Notes: a model not told the origin generated them from the sequence alone. 16,517 nucleotides of DNA from Phycisphaerae bacterium (GCA_018663565.1 JABJQE010000271.1:1-16517); one strand, 5' to 3'; positions 1 to 7,726 are shown, counted from the first letter of the stretch. Numbers and translations are program-made.

Positions 1-2190
1 CACGCCGGCGGTAAGTTTGATGGCAACACCTACAAGGTGTCAGGTGGCCTGCATGGCGTTGGCGTGAAGTGTGTCAACGCTCTGTCTGAGTGGACACTCG
101 TCGAGATCATCAAAGACGGCGCAGTACACGCTATCTCGTTCAACAGAGGCGAGATCAATAAGGCACTCCATGAAGTTGGCCCCGCGGTTGAAGCCGACGG
201 ACGAACGTCCGGCACAACCATCTCTTTCAAGCCTGACCCTCAGATATTCACCGACACCGACTTCCGGTGGGAAACATTGGAACACCGACTCCGCGAACTT
301 GCATACCTCAACACAGGCGTCTCGATTCGCCTCGTCGACGAACGAGTTGATAGTGCTGGTCGAATTCGCGATGAAGTCTTTCATTATGAAGACGGCATCG
401 CGGGCTACGTCGCGTACATCAATGAATCTCGAGCCACGGTTAGCCCCATCATCCGCATCATTCGGGAAAATGAGGAGAGCGGCCTGTCGCTTGATATGGC
501 CATCCAATACACCGACTCAGCTGCCGAGCACATGCTGGCCTTCGGCAACAATATCGTCAATCCAGATGGTGGCACTCACGTCGCTGGCTTCAGAACGGCC
601 ATGACGCGTACGATCAATGGATACGCCAAGAAGAACAACCTGATCAAGAAGTTGACGCCTTCAGGTGATGATCTTCGCGAAGGCCTCACGTCTGTCATCT
701 CGGTCAAGATCCCAGAACCGCAGTTCAACAACCAAACCAAAGAGAAGTTGCTCAACCCCGAGGTCGAGCCCTTTGTCAGCAGAGCCATTCATGACGCGCT
801 CGGTAGTTGGCTAGAAGAAAATCCGGCCGAAGCCAAGAGGATTTGCAGCCGCGCAATCCTCGCTGCCGAGGCCCGCGAAGCAGCTCGCAAGGCCCGCGAC
901 CTCATCAAACGGAAGGGCGCGCTTGAGTCGGGTGGCATGCCATCCAAACTCGCCGACTGCGTGACCAATGATGTCGACCGCAGCGAACTGTTTATTGTCG
1001 AAGGCGATTCGGCAGGCGGCTCCGCCAAAGGTGGTCGTGACCATGACACGCAGGCCATATTGCCCCTCAAGGGCAAGATCCTCAACGTCGAAAAGGCTCG
1101 GCTCGACAAAGTGCTTGGCTTCGAAGAGATTCGCATTTTGATCCAGGCATTGCAGTGCGGCATCGGCGAAGACTTCGACCTGTCCAAGCTGCGATACGGC
1201 CGAATCATCATCATGACTGATGCCGATGTAGATGGATCACACATCCGCACACTGCTACTCACATTCTTCTTCCGGCAAATGCCTGAACTGGTCCGACAGA
1301 ACAAAGTCTACATCGCGCAGCCTCCGTTGTATCAAGTCAAGCGTGGCAAGAAACTGGTGTATGTCTTGGACGAAGGTGAGATGACATCGCACCTGACCGA
1401 GATGGCACTCGCACACGCAGAGTTCATCGTGCGGGAGAATCCCACAACGATCAAGAACCGAATCAGCGGAGACGATCTTGACCGCATGGTCAAACGCATG
1501 ACAAGGCTCGTAGATCTTGTTGGTATCTCAAACCGTCGTGGCATAGCCTTCAACGAGTTACTCGCCGCACGTGAGCAAGACCCGACCGGCGCAGGCCGCC
1601 TGCCCCGATACCGCGTAACTTGGACCGCCGGCGACAAGTTGTGCTGGGACGAAGCAGAAGCCCGAGCATTCGTGCAGTCTGAATCGCTCGTGCTCGACGA
1701 CATCGTTGGAACCAACGGAACCGACCGCAGCGCCATCGCGTCACTGCGTGAACTGCACGAAAACGCAGAGATCGAGAAGATTGCAGCCGACCTTGCCGAA
1801 CACAATCTCAACATCGAAGACTGGGGATTGGCCCAAGAAGAAACAGTTTCGGGCGAACTCCTCCCAACTACCTATGCGTGGGTCGTCGATGCAGGCACCG
1901 ACAAAGAACACACGGTCGAAGTCGCTGACCTGCCAGGCATCCTCGAGCAACTTCGCGGAATCGGCCGAAGCAATATTGAAGTCAAACGCTTCAAGGGCCT
2001 TGGCGAAATGAACCCAGAAGAACTTTGGGACACCACCATGGACCCAGATCAACGCACCATGCTGAAGGTGACTGTTGCTGCGGCGAGCGAAGCCGACCGA
2101 CTCTTCAGCATTCTCATGGGCGAAGATGTGCAGCAACGACGCAAGTACATCGAAGACCACGCGTTGGAAGTCAAGAACCTCGACATCTAG
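1..2190 (+). CDS. gyrB: DNA gyrase subunit B (5' partial)
   Basis: ATPase and TOPRIM subunit of DNA gyrase, which introduces negative supercoils into DNA. The frame is open from base 1 and begins inside the ATP lid (HAGGKF, then SGGLHGVG), so roughly the first 100 residues are outside the window. The GTG at 37 lies within this conserved lid and is not a real start. Visible in order: lid and transducer start; the QTK loop whose lysine contacts ATP (bases 721-741); TOPRIM motifs EGDSAGG (about 1000-1017), PLKGKILNVEKA and DADVDGSH (about 1219-1236); QPPLYQV; and RFKGLGEMN (about 1987-2013). Between QPPLY and KGLGEMN lie about 225 codons, against about 40 in short GyrBs such as that of Bacillus, so this protein carries the large TOPRIM-domain insertion known from E. 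coli GyrB. The ending EVKNLDI is typical of GyrB and argues against ParE. The gene is convergent with the next gene at a 29-base gap; no clear terminator hairpin is visible. Confidence 0.96.
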   Translation, partial: HAGGKFDGNTYKVSGGLHGVGVKCVNALSEWTLVEIIKDGAVHAISFNRGEINKALHEVGPAVEADGRTSGTTISFKPDPQIFTDTDFRWETLEHRLRELAYLNTGVSIRLVDERVDSAGRIRDEVFHYEDGIAGYVAYINESRATVSPIIRIIRENEESGLSLDMAIQYTDSAAEHMLAFGNNIVNPDGGTHVAGFRTAMTRTINGYAKKNNLIKKLTPSGDDLREGLTSVISVKIPEPQFNNQTKEKLLNPEVEPFVSRAIHDALGSWLEENPAEAKRICSRAILAAEAREAARKARDLIKRKGALESGGMPSKLADCVTNDVDRSELFIVEGDSAGGSAKGGRDHDTQAILPLKGKILNVEKARLDKVLGFEEIRILIQALQCGIGEDFDLSKLRYGRIIIMTDADVDGSHIRTLLLTFFFRQMPELVRQNKVYIAQPPLYQVKRGKKLVYVLDEGEMTSHLTEMALAHAEFIVRENPTTIKNRISGDDLDRMVKRMTRLVDLVGISNRRGIAFNELLAAREQDPTGAGRLPRYRVTWTAGDKLCWDEAEARAFVQSESLVLDDIVGTNGTDRSAIASLRELHENAEIEKIAADLAEHNLNIEDWGLAQEETVSGELLPTTYAWVVDAGTDKEHTVEVADLPGILEQLRGIGRSNIEVKRFKGLGEMNPEELWDTTMDPDQRTMLKVTVAAASEADRLFSILMGEDVQQRRKYIEDHALEVKNLDI

Positions 2191-2219
2191 CGACTACAGC
2201 AGCTTCTTCTTGTGGTGCC

Positions 2220-2819
2220 CTACCGAGATGGTGACTGAGCAAAGTCAGCAACGATCGGAAACTCTGGCATTACCGTCAATAGCCGTATGGTGACTGGCTT
2301 GCGTACTGGCAGTGGAATGAGTCGGTCGAGCGTAGACATCGCCGCTTCTGGGGGCATGCCACTATTGGTGGCGATTGTGGCGAGCACCGGCAGAGCCGAA
2401 ACATCGGACCAACTGCGTGGCGGCATGATGCCCGTGGCAACGCGGACCTCGTCGAGCGTACGCACCGAGTACACCTTCCACCTCTTCAAAGCATCCGCAG
2501 ACATGACTGCGGACGCGGCATCCCAGAACTCGTTATCCCAGGTGATATCAATCGCGACGCCTTGCCGGTCCATCACTAGGCGATAAGTCTTGAGCCATCC
2601 CGCGGTGCTAAGAAAGGCTTCTACACGGAATGCCAGTTCATCTTCCGAGAGCGTAGCGTCCAGCCCGTCGTACCACTCAGCGGCTTCGGCGACGAGGCGA
2701 TTTGCGCAAGCAGTTGACCACTTCTCAACATCGGCTTCGCTTTTTGGAAGGCCATCATGACGACAACTAAGCGTGCACAGCAACACAACCGCACATGCTG
2801 CAAGCCGCTGTATCAACAT
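2220..2819 (-). CDS. Small exported or lipoprotein-like protein of unknown function
   Basis: A 199-residue protein that I do not recognise. The N-terminus (MLIQRLAACAVVLLCTLSC) looks like a signal peptide: a short basic start, a hydrophobic core and a Cys at 19 preceded by Ser. As a lipobox, TLSC is imperfect, so a lipoprotein is possible but not certain. The rest is soluble, mixed alpha/beta in character, with several Trp residues and no motif I can name. Its ATG overlaps the end of queC by 7 bases on the same strand, which suggests translational coupling and one transcript. That is the main reason to trust it as a gene, along with the absence of a competing frame on the other strand. Nothing ties it to queuosine synthesis beyond position. 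It ends 29 bases from the gyrB stop, tail to tail. Confidence 0.7.
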   Translation of the reverse strand: MLIQRLAACAVVLLCTLSCRHDGLPKSEADVEKWSTACANRLVAEAAEWYDGLDATLSEDELAFRVEAFLSTAGWLKTYRLVMDRQGVAIDITWDNEFWDAASAVMSADALKRWKVYSVRTLDEVRVATGIMPPRSWSDVSALPVLATIATNSGMPPEAAMSTLDRLIPLPVRKPVTIRLLTVMPEFPIVADFAQSPSR

Positions 2820-3517
2820 CCGGTTGACCGATCACACAATGGATCAGCAAGCCCAGCCTGCTCAAACCCTGCTGCTCGCAGCACGCACGATTCGCACATG
2901 CCACACGGCTGCCCATCAGAAGCTGGGTCGTAACAGCTGCTCGTGAGCCCATAGTCCACGCCGAGCCGCGTCCCATCAAGAATGATCTCTGCCTTGGTCA
3001 TGTCCAGGAGCGGCGCGTGAACGCGAATGCCGTCACCTTCTACACCTGCCTTCGTCGCGAGGTTTGCAAGCGTCTCGAACGCCGCGATGTACTCGGGCCG
3101 GCAATCGGGATATCCACTGTAGTCGACTGCATTGGCTCCAATGAAGAGATCGCCCGATCCGCAGACCTCAGCCATCCCGAGCGCCATAGAAAGAAAGATC
3201 GTGTTTCGGGCGGGCACATAGGTAGCTGGGACGGAGCCGCCGATCGATTCAAGGTCGTTCGGGTGGGGCACATCTCCACCGCCAGTCAGCGCCGACCCCT
3301 GCAAGGGCATCGGATCAAGCGAAATGACGCGGTGGTCGGCAACACCGGCCGCCTCGCAGAGCCGAGCGGCGCATGTGAGTTCCCAGCGGTGTCGCTGTCC
3401 GTAGTCAAAGGACACGCCAATGCAGGCAAAACCCTGCGATTGTGCCTTGGCAAGCACTGTGGCGGAGTCGAGGCCTCCAGACACGAGCACAACTGCGATT
3501 GGAGTGGAATCTGACAT
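2813..3517 (-). CDS. queC: 7-cyano-7-deazaguanine synthase QueC
   Basis: Converts 7-carboxy-7-deazaguanine to preQ0 with ATP and ammonia, a step of queuosine (tRNA) and 7-deazaguanine biosynthesis in the cytosol. From the ATG at 3517 the protein has 234 residues, the usual size. Visible features are the PP-loop ATP-binding motif SGGLDS (residues 13-18), FDYGQRH, the VPARN segment (101-105), NAVDYSGYPDCRPE (129-142) and four zinc-ligand cysteines at about 195, 205, 208 and 211 (SSC...CGMCESC). A TTG two codons upstream (3523) could also be used. I prefer the ATG because a TAGGCT -10-like box (3524-3529) ends 6 bases before it. No Shine-Dalgarno sequence is seen. No other queuosine gene lies nearby. 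It is divergent from the dnaJ-like gene, sharing a 72-base spacer. Confidence 0.95.
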   Translation of the reverse strand: MSDSTPIAVVLVSGGLDSATVLAKAQSQGFACIGVSFDYGQRHRWELTCAARLCEAAGVADHRVISLDPMPLQGSALTGGGDVPHPNDLESIGGSVPATYVPARNTIFLSMALGMAEVCGSGDLFIGANAVDYSGYPDCRPEYIAAFETLANLATKAGVEGDGIRVHAPLLDMTKAEIILDGTRLGVDYGLTSSCYDPASDGQPCGMCESCVLRAAGFEQAGLADPLCDRSTGC

Positions 3518-3589
3518 CCGCAAAGCCTACCCGACGTCCCCCGCCCTGAGGAAGGAAGATCAGCAAGGGGCCTGATACCCTGCCACATT
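3518..3589. promoter_or_regulatory. Divergent queC / dnaJ-like promoter region
   Basis: A 72-base spacer separates two divergent start codons. On the minus strand TAGGCT (3524-3529) ends 6 bases before the queC ATG. On the plus strand TACCCT (3576-3581) ends 8 bases before the dnaJ-like ATG. Both fit TANNNT -10 boxes placed so that transcription would start at or next to the ATG. No convincing -35 hexamer or Shine-Dalgarno sequence is visible for either gene. Assignment is by eye only. Confidence 0.4.
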
Positions 3590-4528
3590 ATGGCCAGTGC
3601 ACCTGATCCCTACGAAACGCTCGGCGTGACACGCTCAGCCACCGACGACGAAATCCGGTCGGCCTATCGCAAACTCGCGCGAACCTATCACCCGGACGTG
3701 TGTACCGAGCCGGACGCCGAGAAGAAATTCGCGACCGTCCAAGAAGCGTATGAAATTCTGTCCGACACCGAAAAACGCGCCGCCTATGATCGGTTTGGTA
3801 GCACCGGAGGCCCCGGCGCGGGCCCGCCACCTGGTGCAGGGTGGGGCGGCGGCCAACAAGTCGATGCGGGCGATTTTCAAGATATCTTTGAGCAGATGTT
3901 CCGCGGCCAAGGTGGCGGTGGCGGCTTTGGTGGCCAGCCACGCGGCGCCGGGCGACCAGCCCCCCACCGCGGCGTCGATGTCTCCAAGACGATTCAGGTC
4001 ACCTTCCAGACTGCGGCGGTTGGTGGCACCGAGCACCTCATCCTCGACGACGGATCAAAGGTTGATTTGCATGTGCCGGCCGGCATCGAAGATGGTGGCA
4101 AGATGCGGCTTCGCAAGCGAGGCGGCATGGGAAGCAGCGGCGGTGATCGTGGCGATGTCATCGTCACGGTCAAGCTTGGCAATCATCCTTTCTATACACG
4201 CCAAGGTCTCGACCTGATCGTCAACATCCCGATCACGATCGCCGAAGCGGCCATTGGAACGACCGTATGCGTGACCCTTCTCAAGGGATCAGTTGATCTC
4301 CGAATTCCCGCGGGCAGTTCGTCCGGCGCACGGCTCCGTGTCCGTGGACAAGGAATCACCAACGAGAAAGATGTGACAGGCGATTTGTATGCCGTCGTCC
4401 AAATCGTTGCTCCAAAGGATCTCGCTGACGACACGAAGGAAGAACTCGAGGCACTTGGCCAGACGCTGCCCGACCCACGAATCGACACACCCGGTGTCAC
4501 GAGTGCGCAAGCGAAATCGGATTCCTGA
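3590..4528 (+). CDS. DnaJ-family co-chaperone without zinc finger (CbpA-like)
   Basis: J-domain co-chaperone that would stimulate the ATPase of a DnaK-type Hsp70. The 312 residues show a J domain (about 6-70) with the HPD motif at 34-36, a Gly-rich linker (about 71-122, with poly-Gly runs) and two beta-barrel substrate-binding domains (about 128-275) containing VPAGIEDGG and GDLYAVV. The CxxCxGxG zinc-finger repeats of classical DnaJ are absent, so this is the class B, CbpA-like type and not canonical DnaJ. The start is well fixed because the J domain begins at residue 6. No Shine-Dalgarno sequence precedes it. The stop overlaps the tatC start by one base (TGATG), so the two genes are probably translationally coupled. 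Pairing with tatC fits a role in handling folded or exported proteins, but that link is inference. Confidence 0.92.
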   Translation: MASAPDPYETLGVTRSATDDEIRSAYRKLARTYHPDVCTEPDAEKKFATVQEAYEILSDTEKRAAYDRFGSTGGPGAGPPPGAGWGGGQQVDAGDFQDIFEQMFRGQGGGGGFGGQPRGAGRPAPHRGVDVSKTIQVTFQTAAVGGTEHLILDDGSKVDLHVPAGIEDGGKMRLRKRGGMGSSGGDRGDVIVTVKLGNHPFYTRQGLDLIVNIPITIAEAAIGTTVCVTLLKGSVDLRIPAGSSSGARLRVRGQGITNEKDVTGDLYAVVQIVAPKDLADDTKEELEALGQTLPDPRIDTPGVTSAQAKSDS

Positions 4529-5535
4529 TGGGCCTTGACGATCAAGACAAAACTCCGCACGACCCCGGCGAATACACCATGAGCCTCGGGGATCACATTG
4601 ATGAACTCCGCAAGCGGCTCATCGCTGGACTCATCGTGCCACTACCACTCTCGATCTTGATCTTCTTTGTAGCGCACATCCTGATCGAGTGGCTTCTGTT
4701 GCCACTCCAACATGTGCAGCTTAACTGGGGATTCCCGCCCGAAGTACAGGTGCTCAGTCCGCCCGAATTCTTGATGCTTGAACTCAAACTCAGCATCATC
4801 TTGGCACTCGTACTCTCACTGCCATGGCTGTTGTGGCAGACATGGTTGTTTGTCAGCCCCGGCCTGTACCCACGAGAGCGACGGTTTGTATATTTGCTTA
4901 TGCCCGGCAGCTTCCTGCTGACACTGATAGGCATTGCGGTCATGTACTTCTTCATGCTGCCCCTCATGTTGCAGGTGCTCATGCTGATTACGCGAGGCGT
5001 TGATGTGCCGCCGCAGTACTTGCCAATTCCAAGCACCGGAGCCGAATCGGCGCTGGTGATTCCCATGTTGGACACGCCGCCCACTGAAGCAGTCGTCGGG
5101 CAGACGTGGGTCAATGCTGACGCCACGTCGCTCCAAATAGCCGTGACGTCCGATGTTGAAGGACAGGTCCAAGTCCTTCAGATGCCGCTCCAGGGCCGAA
5201 CGGCGGTCACGCAGGTCTTTCAACTGTCTTCGTACATCAACTTCGTACTGGCCTTGTTGCTCGGCGTATCGCTAGCCTTCCAGTTGCCGCTCGTCATGCT
5301 GCTCGGCGGATGGCTCGGACTACTCAATGCTCCACTACTGAGATCGAAACGACGATGGGCCTTGCTGGTGTGCGCCATTGTGTCGGCTATCACCACGCCG
5401 GCTGATGCATTCTCAATGCTGCTGATGCTTGTGCCGCTCTACGGCTTGTATGAGTTTGGCATCATTCTCGTCGCGACACTGCCCGTCGAACGGGTGGCCC
5501 GTGGTCTTCGTGGATCGGACGGCGAAGAGGAATGA
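4528..5535 (+). CDS. tatC: Sec-independent protein translocase TatC with enlarged periplasmic loop
   Basis: Inner-membrane receptor of the twin-arginine translocase, which exports folded proteins. Visible are the N-terminal signature SLGDHIDELRKRL (19-31), a first membrane segment (about 33-53), the VLSPPEFLMLELKLS region after loop P1, the PGLYPRERR cytoplasmic loop (111-119) involved in signal-peptide binding, and the late ITTPADAFSMLL...LYEFG region (288-311). The protein has 335 residues against about 250-260 for typical TatC. The extra length lies mainly between membrane segments 3 and 4 (about 156-232), rich in Thr, Val and Gln and lacking Cys, predicted to face the periplasm. An acidic, Arg-poor C-terminus (SDGEEE) is cytoplasmic. 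An alternative start is Met18, directly before the conserved signature. I keep 4528 because of the TGATG overlap with the upstream gene. No tatA or tatB is in the window. Confidence 0.94.
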   Translation: MGLDDQDKTPHDPGEYTMSLGDHIDELRKRLIAGLIVPLPLSILIFFVAHILIEWLLLPLQHVQLNWGFPPEVQVLSPPEFLMLELKLSIILALVLSLPWLLWQTWLFVSPGLYPRERRFVYLLMPGSFLLTLIGIAVMYFFMLPLMLQVLMLITRGVDVPPQYLPIPSTGAESALVIPMLDTPPTEAVVGQTWVNADATSLQIAVTSDVEGQVQVLQMPLQGRTAVTQVFQLSSYINFVLALLLGVSLAFQLPLVMLLGGWLGLLNAPLLRSKRRWALLVCAIVSAITTPADAFSMLLMLVPLYGLYEFGIILVATLPVERVARGLRGSDGEEE

Positions 5536-5999
5536 GTGGAGCGAGTGGAATCGACATCGCAATGATGCAACGAGCGCTCACACTTGCATCTGAAGCAGCA
5601 TCGCGTGGCGACATACCGGTTGGAGCCGTCGTGTACCGAGGTGACGAAATTCTTGGCGAGGGCGCGAACCGACGAGAGCTCGACCACGATCCAAGCGGCC
5701 ACGCCGAGATAGTGGCCATGCGAGAAGCCGGGAAACGACTTCAATCGTGGCGATTACATGGATGCGCAATGGCCGTCACGCTAGAGCCTTGCACCATGTG
5801 CGCCGGCGCCATTGTCAACGCACGACTCGACCGAGTGGTCTGGGGCGCTGATGATGCAAAGTCAGGCGCGTGCGGATCGCTGTACGAAATACATGCTGAC
5901 CCGCGACTCAACCATCGACTCGAAGGAATCGGTGGCGTGCTGAGAGATGAAAGCGTAGCCTTGCTGCAGCAGTTCTTCAGTGTACGCCGCGGTCGATAA
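5532..5999 (+). CDS. tadA: tRNA adenosine deaminase TadA
   Basis: Deaminates adenosine 34 to inosine in the anticodon of tRNA-Arg(ACG). The 155-residue length is normal for the family. The cytidine/deoxycytidylate-deaminase zinc site is complete: His57-Ala-Glu59 (HAE, zinc ligand plus proton-shuttling Glu) and Pro86-Cys-Thr-Met-Cys90 (PCTMC, the two Cys zinc ligands). The segments DIPVGAVV and GACGSLYEI are also typical of TadA and separate it from guanine or cytosine deaminases. Its ATG overlaps the tatC stop by four bases (ATGA), so it is the third gene of the dnaJ-like/tatC/tadA operon. The last 23 bases overlap, tail to tail, the 3' end of truD on the other strand. Confidence 0.95.
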   Translation: MSGASGIDIAMMQRALTLASEAASRGDIPVGAVVYRGDEILGEGANRRELDHDPSGHAEIVAMREAGKRLQSWRLHGCAMAVTLEPCTMCAGAIVNARLDRVVWGADDAKSGACGSLYEIHADPRLNHRLEGIGGVLRDESVALLQQFFSVRRGR

Positions 6000-7158
6000 G
6001 TGCGTCCACGACAGCGGTGGCATACCCACCCTTTGGTAATGTGAACGAGATCTCCACGTACTGGCCGTGATCGTCAAATCCAGACTCACAATGTGGGTGT
6101 ACCACTGGAACGACAAGCGGTCGCCGCCCACCGGTTGGCGAGCCTGATCCACCGAAATCCCGATCATCAAGACCGCTTCGCGCAAGCGCCGCTCGCTCGT
6201 CATGTAGCACCGCCCCAGTTGATGGACGCAGCTTACGCCCCCACAACGGACCCGTTGGCACGGCGCCAAGTACGCTCGATTCACTGGCATCCACACACTC
6301 AAGAAACCGCTCGTGACTCCACGTGATATCTCCATCCATAGGAGTCGCAGCAGTACCTGCAGCGAGTCGTTGGTTCAAGATGTCGTTGAAAATGGTGGCC
6401 TGAGCGGCATCCGTCCAAATTCGTCGAATTGGCATTGGGACTTCCAAAATCGCCTCTTGTGGCGTTGCGCCCCGTGCCAAATGCTCCAGCGTCGATCGCT
6501 CGGGTGCCCATGATGCTGGCCACCGAGCAGCGGCATCGCGATACTGACCGGCTACGCACAAGTCGCGGCGTTCTTGTTCGGCACTAGGCCATGGCGGCGC
6601 CGCTGTACCAAGCCACGCGTCAATCAATTCATCCCACTTCTTTCGCAGAGCGCACGATCCAATCGCTGCATTGACGCCGCGATAGCCAAACCGCTGCTCC
6701 ATGAAGTGATTCGGAAGACCGCCCTTCGCAAGCGCACACAATGCTCGATGAATGCGAGGCCCCAGAACGGGGTCGAGTTCACGTATCCGAATAACGAATC
6801 GATTACCCGTCAGCTGCCCAAGCTTTAGTTTGCGATCATGGCGTGCAGCCTGCACGACACCCACACCCTGCGAATCAATTCGCGTGACATCAACCTCGCC
6901 ACACTGCACGGTAATCCACTGCAGCGTGACGGCATCACGATCCTTCATGCCAGCCCACCCGACACGCCCAGAACCGACACCACAAGCCGATGCGATATGA
7001 CGGATCATCGAACGATGGTCGAGACCCTCCTTGCGAATCAAGATCGCAAGATGCGGCCCTTGGCCTGAGGGCTCAAATGCTGAAACCTCCTCGACAAGGA
7101 AGTCGCCCGGACGCATTCGAATACGCCCGGCTGGCTTTTGTTGTTCAGAATCGCTCAC
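5977..7158 (-). CDS. truD: tRNA pseudouridine synthase TruD
   Basis: Isomerises U13 of tRNAs to pseudouridine. From the GTG at 7158 the protein has 393 residues, slightly longer than the E. coli enzyme. The family signature WAGMKDRDAVTLQW (68-81) carries the catalytic aspartate at 73. Also present are TGNRFVIRIR (117-126), PNHFMEQRFG (149-158, close to the conserved PNYFGEQRFG) and a C-terminal FTLPKGGYATAV segment typical of the family. The start is a choice between GTG 7164 and GTG 7158. I prefer 7158 because it overlaps the stop of the upstream DUF151 gene by exactly four bases (GTGA), a common coupling arrangement. A Gly-rich stretch (GGSGSPTGGRR) lies in the C-terminal third. It is convergent with tadA, another tRNA-modifying enzyme. 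Confidence 0.95.
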   Translation of the reverse strand: MSDSEQQKPAGRIRMRPGDFLVEEVSAFEPSGQGPHLAILIRKEGLDHRSMIRHIASACGVGSGRVGWAGMKDRDAVTLQWITVQCGEVDVTRIDSQGVGVVQAARHDRKLKLGQLTGNRFVIRIRELDPVLGPRIHRALCALAKGGLPNHFMEQRFGYRGVNAAIGSCALRKKWDELIDAWLGTAAPPWPSAEQERRDLCVAGQYRDAAARWPASWAPERSTLEHLARGATPQEAILEVPMPIRRIWTDAAQATIFNDILNQRLAAGTAATPMDGDITWSHERFLECVDASESSVLGAVPTGPLWGRKLRPSTGAVLHDERAALARSGLDDRDFGGSGSPTGGRRPLVVPVVHPHCESGFDDHGQYVEISFTLPKGGYATAVVDALIDRGVH

Positions 7159-7628
7159 GCCCACCCCGAGTCGTCATCATCCATCGAGTCGCCCTCTCCG
7201 CCAAAGGGCGGATCGAAGCCGGGCATTCCGCCCTCTCGCTCGATTTCTTCGATGATGGCCTCACTGACCAGTATCGGAACGTTGCCGCCCACCGCCAAGG
7301 CAATGGCATCTGAGGGGCGAGCATCGACCTGGATTTCCTCGTCGCCACGCTGAAGGCACAACATGGCATAGAAGGTGCCTTCTGCCAAATCGTGAATCAC
7401 AACCCGCTCAAGCTTTGCTCCGAGCGCCACAATCGTCGCTGAAAGCAACTCATGGGTCATCGGGCGAGGGATGTCAATATGCTTGATCCGCCGCTCAATC
7501 GCAAAAGCCTCGGTCACGCCGACCACAATGGGCACACGCCGTGTGCCATCCACCTCTGTCAGTTCGATGAGCTGCGCATCGCTCATTTCGCCAATCAGAA
7601 TCCTGGTCAATGTCATCGGCACATCCAT
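7155..7628 (-). CDS. DUF151 / bifunctional nuclease family protein
   Basis: Member of the DUF151 (BFN) family, for which nuclease activity has been reported in some members; the role of this protein is unknown. From the ATG at 7628 it has 157 residues. Conserved stretches are PIVVGVTEAFAI (33-44), RPMTHELL (55-62), LAEGTFYAML (81-90) and DARPSDAIALA (102-112), all in the family order. The C-terminus is short, Gly/Pro and Asp-rich (GDSMDDDDSGW). The frame stays open upstream to 7715, but those residues are Pro/Arg-rich and not conserved, and a TACAAT -10-like box (7636-7641) ends 7 bases before 7628, so 7628 is preferred; Met at 7616 is another option. The stop overlaps the truD GTG by four bases, making a two-gene operon divergent from metK. 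Confidence 0.9.
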   Translation of the reverse strand: MDVPMTLTRILIGEMSDAQLIELTEVDGTRRVPIVVGVTEAFAIERRIKHIDIPRPMTHELLSATIVALGAKLERVVIHDLAEGTFYAMLCLQRGDEEIQVDARPSDAIALAVGGNVPILVSEAIIEEIEREGGMPGFDPPFGGEGDSMDDDDSGWA

Positions 7629-7726
7629 GCGGCCAATTGTATCGGTCCGCCCCTCCCAAGGCGGCGGGCGGGTACGATATGTGGCTTCCGCAGCCCCCCA
7701 ACGGCGCTGCATCATTTGGAGCCACC
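7629..7726. promoter_or_regulatory. Divergent DUF151-truD / metK promoter region with dyad
   Basis: A 98-base spacer lies between divergent starts. Minus strand: TACAAT (7636-7641), 7 bases before the DUF151 ATG. Plus strand: TACGAT (7673-7678), about 49 bases before the metK ATG. An imperfect dyad covers both boxes: TATCG (7640-7644) and CCGCCC (7647-7652) mirrored by GGGCGG (7666-7671) and CGATA (7675-7679), with a 13-base centre. This could be an operator shared by both directions. The spacer is too short for a typical SAM riboswitch and I see no such fold. Confidence 0.4.
7718..7721 (+). promoter_or_regulatory. metK ribosome binding site
   Basis: GGAG lies 5 bases before the ATG at 7727 and 8 bases before a second in-frame ATG at 7730. 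It rules out the upstream in-frame ATG at 7610 as the start. Confidence 0.6.

Noticed and set aside
37..39. GTG at 37 as the start of gyrB.
   Set aside because: The frame is open from base 1 and the upstream codons encode the conserved ATP-lid residues HAGGKF; the gene is cut by the window edge.
789..1304. A 171-codon open frame on the minus strand.
   Set aside because: It is opposite conserved gyrB TOPRIM sequence, with Ser/Arg-rich composition typical of shadow frames.
2191..2219. Bidirectional terminator between gyrB and the exported protein gene.
   Set aside because: The 29-base gap holds no stem longer than a few bases.
7629..7715. N-terminal extension of the DUF151 protein from 7715.
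   Set aside because: It runs through the divergent promoter region and encodes Pro/Arg-rich sequence outside the family domain.
7610..7726. Upstream extension of metK starting at 7610.
   Set aside because: The added 39 residues are not conserved in MetK, and a well-spaced GGAG precedes the ATG at 7727.
7629..7726. SAM riboswitch before metK.
   Set aside because: The spacer is only 98 bases with a probable promoter inside it, leaving about 42 bases of leader; no SAM-aptamer-like helices are seen.
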